This document shows, in pieces, positions 8,133-15,697 of a stretch of 32,833 bases of DNA. Source of the DNA: Tannerellaceae bacterium. GTDB lineage: Bacteria > Bacteroidota > Bacteroidia > Bacteroidales > Tannerellaceae. The notes below the pieces were generated by a model. The model was not told where the DNA came from, ran no database searches, and saw only the letters and a program-made list of their open reading frames with translations. Every line of letters starts with the position of its first letter. The stretch's first letter is position 1. The translations under genes and the position numbers were made by a program. The stretch spans positions 1 to 32,833 of the forward strand of contig JAITVG010000272.1 of the NCBI GenBank assembly GCA_031285925.1, given 5' to 3'.

Positions 8133-10663
8133 TAGCCTAATGTATTTGTCGGTCTTTCATTATCAGGCATTAAACCGATCACTTGAATGAGAATGTTGCG
8201 GATGCCCGAAGTGTTTCCGTTTGCCGCCATTTGCAAGCCTTGATTAAGCAGCTGTCTTGCTTTGTTGGCATCTTTCCAATGATAAGAGCCGAAACTGTCG
8301 TTTATGTGGCGCAGGAACTGAACGTCCATTGCGTTTCCTGTAACAAGATTGCGCAATTCAAAATCCAACTGTGCGATTTCTATTTTGAGTCCTTTCGCCT
8401 CTTTGATGTTTTTTTCTTTGATGGCATGTTCCACTTTCTTTCTGTATTCTTCCAAGTTATCTTCCACTTGCTTCATATTCACGCTATTGGCAGTGCCGAG
8501 TTGTTTGATTTTTCCAATTAAATTTTCCAACTCATAGAACGCATTCTTCAGTTCTTCCTCAACCTTTGGATATTCTGCCGATTTCTCTGCGCTGTCCAAC
8601 TTCAACAACTCTTTACGCAAACCGTCCAGTATCTTCATTTTGCCGTCGGCACTTCCTTTTTCGTTTTCAAGTTGATCTTCAAAAGCATTCAGTTTTTCCG
8701 CAATATTATCGGCTTTTACTTTTTGCGCTACCTGTTTTGCCTTTGAAATTTCGTTTGTCAAAAAATCTTCTGTCGGAGGTTCGGTTTGCTTTATTTCTAT
8801 TTTCAATTCTTCCGTGTGCTCTATTGTCGGAAACTCTGCCGTAAATTGCATTATTTGCGACCTGTCCACTTTGATTGTAATGTTTACATCGCTTCCTTCC
8901 GGCAACAGTTTCGGCAAACTTTCACCGCTAATGATAACTTCCTTTATCAAATTGTTCAGTACGGGATTTGTTCCCTCTGCATTATGATCGCCCTGATAAA
9001 TAGGAATACGAATAAAGTCGCTTGCCATTCCGGGGCGAATTGTCGTCCTTGTTTTCAAACCGTTTACTACGCCCGTAACCGGTACTTTTTTGTTCTTTTC
9101 CAATCCCTTTACCGGCAGGAACAAATCTTTTTCTTCGGTGTGGAAATACTTCGCTATACCAATGTGATACGGTAAAACCTGCATCCCATCCAGTCCGCCG
9201 ATACCTTGCAAAATACTGAACTTGTTGGGCTGACATTCCAGTTTGTTTCCGGACTCATCGTAAACGTTTACATCAAAAGCATTGGATTGTCCTTCATTCA
9301 AAACAACTTCCACAATCGACGATTTTTCGCCGATCTGCCTCTTTCCGCTACTCCAGGCACGGTCGGAACGTACCACATCGACATAAATCTTTTCGGGGAA
9401 AGAACCTTCCGTTTTTTCTTTCAGCACTTTGATATTTATCATTTCCTCCAACTCAACGCTTGTGGCTTCGTATTTAATATCCAACTGCAATTTTGTTTTA
9501 TCCCGCGTTTCTTCTTTCACTTCGTCGGAAACCGTAATTGTAGAAGCAAACAATGCCGCACCTTTTGAAACTACGGTCATCGGATCGACGGAAGCATCAA
9601 CGTTTTCCGTAATTTGTTCTTTCAGCATTCGTCGCAGGATCGGCGAAAAAGTCGGGCCGCCGACCAAAATCAAAGCGTCCAGATCAGAACCGTTCAGATT
9701 ATTGCGTTTCAACAAGTCCTTGGTTATGTCAATCGCCTTTTGAAAAATCGGCGCAACGGCATTTTCCATATCTTTTTGTGTAACTGCCACATCTATTTCA
9801 GGCTCTTCTCCGTTATCGTCTTCAAAAGGCAAATCGCCCAGATTGGAAAGAATATGGTGTGTGTCTTTAAACGATAACTGAATTTTCGCTTCTTCGGCAA
9901 AAGGTTTAACCGCATTACGCAGAATTTCCTTTTTTGTTGCGTTCCCCAAAATACTTTCGATGGCGTAACTTGCCCGCAAATTCGGAATGATCAATTGGTC
10001 AACGATTGCTTCATCCAAGTTTTTACCGCCCAGCCAATTATCTCCGTCCGTATCTTTTACCGACAAAATACCTTCTTCCGATTTTACCAAAGCGGCATCA
10101 AACGTTCCGCCTCCAAAATCGAATACACACCAGAAACCGTCTTTATTTTTTGCCGTCAAACCGTAGGCCGTTGCGGCAGCAACAGGTTCCTGTAATAATT
10201 GAACGTGTTTGAAACCTGCCATTTTTGCGGCTTTCATCGTGGCTTCGTTTTGTGGATTCAAGAATTTAGCAGGAACGGTAATAACGATTGAATAGATATT
10301 TTCGTCTTGAATATAGGATTTCAATTTTTTCAACACTTCGGCCGACAGTTCTTCCGGCGATAATGCCCTGCCCAAATTGGAACTTTCGTAAGTATGCGTC
10401 GTTCCCATGGTTCGCTTAAACTCGATAAACGTGTTTGTTTGTCCTGTTTCAAACGATTTCAACGCCCTTGTGTTGTCGTTTTTCATCACATTGAAAGCCG
10501 TGTCGCCAACTAAAACAGCCTTACGCTTGTTGAAATGAACACACGACGGTGTAGTGTCTTTCAATGTGTCGGACTTTTTAATGGTAGGCTGTCCGTTTTC
10601 CATTCTTGCAATTGCCGAATTGGTTGTCCCCAAGTCAATGCCGTAGTCAATTTTATTTCTCAT
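8132..10663 (-). CDS. Hsp70-family protein (DnaK-like ATPase domain, divergent C-terminal region)
   Basis: 843 aa; 'YGIDLGTTNSAIA', 'VFDFGGGTFDAALV', 'LILVGGPTFSPILRRML'. The DnaK-type 'LLDVTPLSLGIET' linker/SBD signature is not recognisable. Long helical C-terminus. Confidence 0.93.
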   Translation of the reverse strand: MRNKIDYGIDLGTTNSAIARMENGQPTIKKSDTLKDTTPSCVHFNKRKAVLVGDTAFNVMKNDNTRALKSFETGQTNTFIEFKRTMGTTHTYESSNLGRALSPEELSAEVLKKLKSYIQDENIYSIVITVPAKFLNPQNEATMKAAKMAGFKHVQLLQEPVAAATAYGLTAKNKDGFWCVFDFGGGTFDAALVKSEEGILSVKDTDGDNWLGGKNLDEAIVDQLIIPNLRASYAIESILGNATKKEILRNAVKPFAEEAKIQLSFKDTHHILSNLGDLPFEDDNGEEPEIDVAVTQKDMENAVAPIFQKAIDITKDLLKRNNLNGSDLDALILVGGPTFSPILRRMLKEQITENVDASVDPMTVVSKGAALFASTITVSDEVKEETRDKTKLQLDIKYEATSVELEEMINIKVLKEKTEGSFPEKIYVDVVRSDRAWSSGKRQIGEKSSIVEVVLNEGQSNAFDVNVYDESGNKLECQPNKFSILQGIGGLDGMQVLPYHIGIAKYFHTEEKDLFLPVKGLEKNKKVPVTGVVNGLKTRTTIRPGMASDFIRIPIYQGDHNAEGTNPVLNNLIKEVIISGESLPKLLPEGSDVNITIKVDRSQIMQFTAEFPTIEHTEELKIEIKQTEPPTEDFLTNEISKAKQVAQKVKADNIAEKLNAFEDQLENEKGSADGKMKILDGLRKELLKLDSAEKSAEYPKVEEELKNAFYELENLIGKIKQLGTANSVNMKQVEDNLEEYRKKVEHAIKEKNIKEAKGLKIEIAQLDFELRNLVTGNAMDVQFLRHINDSFGSYHWKDANKARQLLNQGLQMAANGNTSGIRNILIQVIGLMPDNERPTNTLG

Positions 10664-10714
10664 AACGTATGTATTTATATGTTTTCCTTGCTGATTTGAA
10701 TCCTTTGTGAATAA

Positions 10715-11581
10715 TCACATACCGACAGAAACCTCTATTTGTGCGGTTTGTATCATCTTATCGTTGAAATTCACCTGCGGTATCAATACTTTAGTAATGA
10801 CTTCCGATCCTTTCTCCAGGTTTTCGTCGGGAATGGAACTTGTAACGATTATTTTCATTCCCTGATGATACTGCTTACCCAAAAGTTCGGGTATTTCGTA
10901 ACCGTTTGCCGAAAGGTTGTCTTTCAATTTTCCGACGGAACGTTCCAATTGTTTCAATCCTTTCGTGCCTTTATCCATCAAATTAATGTTGCGTTCGATC
11001 AAATTGATTTCACTTGCAACTTTCAAGGCCAAAGAATGATCGGGTTCGACAAATTGAGGCGATGATCCGGGCATTTGTGACAATACTTCCAGCACTTCCG
11101 TGCTTTTCGCAAATTCATTCACCAATTTCTCGTCTATCGATTGCTTGGTTTGGCTCAACTGTGCGACAATATCCGTTTTGTCTTCCTGCTGCTTTCTGCG
11201 AAGCAGCAAATACAGAACGCCTGAAATAATAACGGCAAAGAGCAATCCGATAATCACCCAAAGAGTTCTTTTACCGAGCAATTTATCTATTTCGGCAATT
11301 TGCTTTTCGGCGTTGGTGCGGGTATTGCTTATTTGTGCATCGAGCCTGTCCGCACGAGCCACAATCGCTTCTTTTTCGCTTTCTACTTCTGTTTGCAACT
11401 CTTCGATAGCGTCATTTACCGTTTTGATTTGTTTCTCCAACTCATTTTTCTGATTTTTTAATTCACTTTGCAACTTCCCGACTTGCTGTTGCAGTTGAAC
11501 GAAAGCAATACTGTCGGGCGTTTGCGAAAATACGGTCAGCGAAAACAGTATCAGGCTGATTGTGAAGATTGATGGTTTCAT
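10715..11581 (-). CDS. Membrane-anchored coiled-coil protein with a GrpE-like C-terminal region (putative nucleotide-exchange factor)
   Basis: The supplied ORF begins at 11686, but the likely start is the Met at 11581 (MKPSIFTISLILFSLTVFSQ..., signal-peptide-like). Its ATG overlaps the upstream TGA (ATGA, 11578-11581). Coiled coil, TM 'LWVIIGLLFAVIISGVLYLLLRRK', then C-terminus 'GYEIPELLGKQYHQGMKIIVT...EKGSEVITKVLIPQVNFNDKMIQTAQIEVSVG', similar in layout to a GrpE beta-domain. Confidence 0.7.
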   Translation of the reverse strand: MKPSIFTISLILFSLTVFSQTPDSIAFVQLQQQVGKLQSELKNQKNELEKQIKTVNDAIEELQTEVESEKEAIVARADRLDAQISNTRTNAEKQIAEIDKLLGKRTLWVIIGLLFAVIISGVLYLLLRRKQQEDKTDIVAQLSQTKQSIDEKLVNEFAKSTEVLEVLSQMPGSSPQFVEPDHSLALKVASEINLIERNINLMDKGTKGLKQLERSVGKLKDNLSANGYEIPELLGKQYHQGMKIIVTSSIPDENLEKGSEVITKVLIPQVNFNDKMIQTAQIEVSVGM

Positions 11582-13050
11582 ATATAAGACAATATAATAT
11601 TTACAAGTATGATTATTCCGATTATTCCGATTGTCCACAATATCGCAGCAGCACATCCTTTGTTTTTTGTTTGTGTAGGCGTCCAATAGTCCAAATATTG
11701 AATCTTGGACTTTTGTGCATATCCTACTTTCCCCATCAGGAAATTGACCAGGTTTTTGTATTCATTTATTTTCGTTTGATCTTCAACTGCCTTGATTTTA
11801 TCAATATAAGTCGGTGGTATTGCCTGTTTGATTAAATCTGCGACTTTACTCCAGTCGATAGAATTGTCAATCATTTCATTGACCTTGACCCAATTGATCG
11901 TTTGTCCCCAGGGCAATGATCTTTCCTGTATTCTGACCTGTGCCGTAATTTTTTCCTTATTGGCTTCATACGCTTCCTTTACTGATTTCAACAACGCTAT
12001 TGCTTGCGAAATCTCTTTATCCTTCATTGATCTGATCGTACTGAGGTTGTCTTTGATCCTGCCTTTTACAAGATTTCCGATAGCGACAGTTTCCGCTTTT
12101 TGGGCTAATTTTATTGCTGCCTCAACATAATCGGTATTACTGTTCTTTTCCACGTTGTCATTAAAGTACTCGATGCTGCATTGCAGGATTTCGTTGGCAA
12201 CCTTGTCTGCTATTGATGAATATTTTAAATCGCCTGTGCCAACAATATCTTTAAGTTGCGACAGGTCGTTTGCTGTTTCCACAAACAATTCTTCGCCTGC
12301 CTTTAGTGCATTGGTTTTGTCGGTTTTACGTTTGTTTTTGGTCGATTCTATTTTTTGTTCAATTTGTGTAATCGGCTTCCGGACTAAGTTCTTTAAGAAA
12401 TCCTGCTTTGCCGCAAAATCGTAATTATTCAAATACTTTACAAGTTCAGCCGTTTTTTGGTTGTCGATATTGTCGGAAATTGCTTTTAGAAAATCCAGTT
12501 CGATATCCCCCTTTACTACCTTATATGTTTCATCAACAATACCTTTTATAAAGTTTTCAAAGTAATCACATTCTATAAATTTGATATTTGCCAATACCGC
12601 ATCGGGGAATGATCTTTCAGCCGTAATTAAGGAAAGAACCGCGCTGTTGTGGAAAGCTGAAAAATTCTTCTTTGTAACATCATTCCATAATCTATTTCCC
12701 GATTCATCGGTCGTGCCGGTCAATTTGTCCCAAATTTGGTATGCTGCTTCAATATTTCCTTCTTTCAACGCCTCGAATGCAACTTCGTCGGTAATTGGGC
12801 TTCCGGCCCAAAACCAAAACAACGCTGCATTTATCCTGTCGCTGTCAAGATTGATTTTTGAAGCAGCTTCTTCAACACTCTCAAGCGTTCTGTGTAAATT
12901 TCCAAGTGCGGGGAAACTGAAGTCGCCCTGTGGCTCTTGCTCGGCTTCAATGAATTGTTTGAGTCGCTTTATTTGCCGGGCTTGTTCTCTTGCGGTTGTA
13001 CCGGCAAGTATTCCGACGATTCTGTACGGGTTGTTTTTGACTGTATTCAT
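11578..13050 (-). CDS. Tail-anchored protein with J-domain-like N-terminus (no HPD), first gene of the Hsp70 operon
   Basis: 490 aa; N-terminus 'NPYRIVGILAGTTAREQARQIKRLKQFIEA' resembles J-domain helix I/II layout ('NPYxILG') without HPD. Long helical middle; C-terminal TM 'AAAILWTIGIIGIIILVNIILSYI'. Confidence 0.7.
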   Translation of the reverse strand: MNTVKNNPYRIVGILAGTTAREQARQIKRLKQFIEAEQEPQGDFSFPALGNLHRTLESVEEAASKINLDSDRINAALFWFWAGSPITDEVAFEALKEGNIEAAYQIWDKLTGTTDESGNRLWNDVTKKNFSAFHNSAVLSLITAERSFPDAVLANIKFIECDYFENFIKGIVDETYKVVKGDIELDFLKAISDNIDNQKTAELVKYLNNYDFAAKQDFLKNLVRKPITQIEQKIESTKNKRKTDKTNALKAGEELFVETANDLSQLKDIVGTGDLKYSSIADKVANEILQCSIEYFNDNVEKNSNTDYVEAAIKLAQKAETVAIGNLVKGRIKDNLSTIRSMKDKEISQAIALLKSVKEAYEANKEKITAQVRIQERSLPWGQTINWVKVNEMIDNSIDWSKVADLIKQAIPPTYIDKIKAVEDQTKINEYKNLVNFLMGKVGYAQKSKIQYLDYWTPTQTKNKGCAAAILWTIGIIGIIILVNIILSYI

Positions 13051-13109
13051 AATGTTTTAGAAATTTCCACAGAAAGTAATTTAAATTTAAAACAGCTTCT
13101 AATAATTCA

Positions 13110-13140
13110 CAAAATTACTCCTGCCATCCATGCGTGTCAA
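13110..13140 (-). promoter_or_regulatory. Predicted Bacteroidota-type promoter for the five-gene operon
   Basis: Minus strand reads TTG (13140-13138), 20-nt spacer, TAATTTTG (13117-13110), fitting -33 TTTG / -7 TAnnTTTG. About 60 nt upstream of ATG 13050. Confidence 0.6.
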
Positions 13141-13258
13141 TCCCCCAAAAGGGTACTTTTTCAGATAAAAAAGCAAGTTCGGCAGGGTTAAGGAAGAAAT
13201 AACCCTAACAAACAAAGGCTCAACGTATTAATCAATCGTTAAAAAGTGTTTCTATATA

Positions 13259-13327
13259 TAGTACGAGCGCGTAGTACCTATTCAACGGCGTCGTACTATA
13301 GGTAGTACGCGCTCGTACTACCTATAG
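13259..13327. repeat. Nested/alternative inverted repeats built from 'gtacgagcgcgtagtacc' / 'ggtagtacgcgctcgtac' / 'ctataggtagtac'
   Basis: Arms 13259-13280 and 13299-13320 are reverse complements with one mismatch. A second perfect hairpin pairs 13296-13309 with 13314-13327 (14 bp, 4-nt loop). Confidence 0.85.
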
Positions 13328-13343
13328 AAAATCCGGATACTAT

Positions 13344-13424
13344 TTTGGGGTGATATACCGGGGCGACCGCTTTGGGATGATATACCGGGGCGACCGCTTT
13401 GGGGTGATATACCGGGGCGACCGC
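13344..13424. repeat. Three tandem 27-bp repeats (tttggggtgatataccggggcgaccgc)
   Basis: Units 13344-13370, 13371-13397, 13398-13424; the middle unit differs by one base (g to a). Followed by inverted repeat ggggcgacc-gcaag-ggtcgcccc (13414-13436). Confidence 0.92.
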
Positions 13425-13611
13425 AAGGGTCGCCCCTACGCAAATCAATATTGCTTCAAAAAATACCACATTTGCTTCAATACCTGTATTCTGCGCGTCA
13501 AAATACTTCAAATGCTTCAAATGTGTTAATTATTGCAGAATTTGCGCCTGTCCGATTAGAGGTATTCCTCATAGTTTTGCAGTATATAAAAAATCTAATA
13601 ATACCATAACC

Positions 13612-15648
13612 ATGGGAAATCTATCTATTATTAAAACATTCGCCGCTGCATTCGCGTTTGTTGTCGCCGGAAACCTGTTTTCGGGATGCGTACCCGGCAG
13701 TAAACAACTGGATGCGGGACACTGGTCGCTGTCTTATGATGTAGAGGCAAACGCTATCGACATCCGCAAAGACACGCTTCTTGTATACAATAATATATAT
13801 GCAACATTCCGGCTTTCCGCCCATGCGGAGCAAACTGTCCGCAGTTGCAACTATCCCAAACCCAAGATCACCGTAGCCCCCCTGTCGGATGCTTTCGGAA
13901 ACGGGTTTATCTATACGGCGGTCTATACGGCGGACAATCTGCCCAAACTTACTCAAGTATTTTATGTATACCCGGAAAGGGATTACGTGCTGACGGACTT
14001 CATGCTGGAAAGCGAAACGGAAATAGCTTCCAACTACATGGCTCCCCTGAACGTGGATCAAACACCGAAGCTCTTTGCTGAGAACGGAAGCAGCCGGGCG
14101 CTGTTCGTTCCGTTCGACAACGACAAATGGATCAGGTACCAGTCGCATCCGCTGGATTTCAACAGCCTGACGAGCTACGAGGTAACCGCCATATTCAACA
14201 ATCAGGATCGCAACGCACTGGTTATCGGCTCGGTGGAGCACGATAACTGGAAAACAGCCGTAACAATAGGTAAAGGCAATTCACATAATGTAGGTTCGTT
14301 GGTGTGCTACGGTGGAGCCGCCGACGAACTTACCCGCGACTCGAAGCCGCACGGCGCACTGAAAGGCACGAAAGTGAAGTCGCCTAAAATTCTGCTGGCC
14401 TACATGCCCGACTGGCGGAAAGGCCTAGAAAACTACGCCGCCGCAAATGCCATCGTCGCCCCTCCCAAAACGTGGAACAAGGCTGTTCCGTTCGGCTGGA
14501 ACAGTTGGGGCGTACTCAAGTTCGGCCTCACCTACCCCAAAGCCCTTGAGGTTTCCGATTACTTCAAGGCCAAACTGCAGAACAATCATTTTCTCAATCC
14601 TGACCGGACGCTGTATGTCGGGCTTGATTCCGGCTGGAACAGCTTCACGGAAGAGGAGTTGAAGTCGTTCGCCGACCGCTGCAAAGCCAACGGGCAGGTT
14701 GCCGGCGTATACTGGACGCCGTTCACGGATTGGGGAAAGAAGCCGGAACGCGAAATCAAGGATGCGCCCGGATACAAGTACAGTGACGTTTACCTCTATG
14801 CCAACGGCAAACCACAGGAACTGGACGGCGCTTATGCCTTAGACCCCACCCACCCTGCCGTTGAAACCATGATGCAGAAAATATCCGCCCTGTTCCGCCG
14901 GGCAGGATTCGAATACGTGAAGATGGACTTCATGACCCACGGCGCCATGGAGGCCGACAAATGGCACAACCCTGCCATCCAAACCGGTATTCAGGGCTAC
15001 AATTACGGTATGCAGTTGCTGAACAAGTATTTTGGCGATATGTACATCAACCTGTCGATCTCTCCGGTGTTTCCCGCCCACTACGCACAGTCGCGCCGCA
15101 TTGCCTGCGATGCGTGGAACAAGATAAAGGATACGGAATATACGCTGAACGCCACTTCCTACGGCTGGTGGCAGGACAGGGTGTACCAATTTAACGATGC
15201 CGACCACGTAGTGCTCGGCGGCGGCGCAACCGAAGGAGAAAACCGGGCGCGGATCACCTCGGCGGTCATTACCGGTATATTTATTACCGGCGACGATTAC
15301 AGCCTCGCCGGCCCGGCCGAAGGCAAAGCGCGTTCGGAACGGTTCCTGACCAATGCCGATGTGAATGGCATAGCCAACGGCAAAGCGTTCCGTCCGGTAG
15401 AAGGCAACGGCAAACATTCGGAGAATGTGTTCGTACGCTTTGAGGCAGACGGAACGTGCCACCTCGCCGTGTTCAACTATTCGGACAGCGAACAGGCCTT
15501 TAGCCTTTCCCTCGACCGTTTGGGGTTGAATGCAACAGATTCCCGCTCCGTCCGCGAGCTGTGGCGGGGAACGGAAACCACCGCAGGAAAGACGCTCGAC
15601 TTCAGCGTGCCGGCCAAAGATGCAATGCTATTTCGCATTTCAAAATAA
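13612..15648 (+). CDS. Secreted/lipoprotein clan-D glycoside hydrolase (GH27/GH36-like alpha-galactosidase)
   Basis: 678 aa; lipobox-like 'LFSGC', 'PFGWNSWG', 'LYVGLDSGWNS', 'VAGVYWTPF', 'FEYVKMDFM' typical of the alpha-galactosidase (beta/alpha)8 barrel. Confidence 0.8.
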   Translation: MGNLSIIKTFAAAFAFVVAGNLFSGCVPGSKQLDAGHWSLSYDVEANAIDIRKDTLLVYNNIYATFRLSAHAEQTVRSCNYPKPKITVAPLSDAFGNGFIYTAVYTADNLPKLTQVFYVYPERDYVLTDFMLESETEIASNYMAPLNVDQTPKLFAENGSSRALFVPFDNDKWIRYQSHPLDFNSLTSYEVTAIFNNQDRNALVIGSVEHDNWKTAVTIGKGNSHNVGSLVCYGGAADELTRDSKPHGALKGTKVKSPKILLAYMPDWRKGLENYAAANAIVAPPKTWNKAVPFGWNSWGVLKFGLTYPKALEVSDYFKAKLQNNHFLNPDRTLYVGLDSGWNSFTEEELKSFADRCKANGQVAGVYWTPFTDWGKKPEREIKDAPGYKYSDVYLYANGKPQELDGAYALDPTHPAVETMMQKISALFRRAGFEYVKMDFMTHGAMEADKWHNPAIQTGIQGYNYGMQLLNKYFGDMYINLSISPVFPAHYAQSRRIACDAWNKIKDTEYTLNATSYGWWQDRVYQFNDADHVVLGGGATEGENRARITSAVITGIFITGDDYSLAGPAEGKARSERFLTNADVNGIANGKAFRPVEGNGKHSENVFVRFEADGTCHLAVFNYSDSEQAFSLSLDRLGLNATDSRSVRELWRGTETTAGKTLDFSVPAKDAMLFRISK

Positions 15649-15697
15649 ACACTATTAATAAATTATATAAATACACACATGTTTAATCTTTAGAATT

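Noticed and set aside
13344-13424. Possible CRISPR array
   Set aside because: Three contiguous 27-bp units with no spacers and no cas genes nearby; this is a tandem repeat.
13296-13520. 74-aa minus-strand ORF with 'AVAPVYHPK' peptide repeats
   Set aside because: It is a translation of the 27-bp DNA repeat and hairpin arms in an intergenic region, with no independent coding evidence. Treated as a repeat element.
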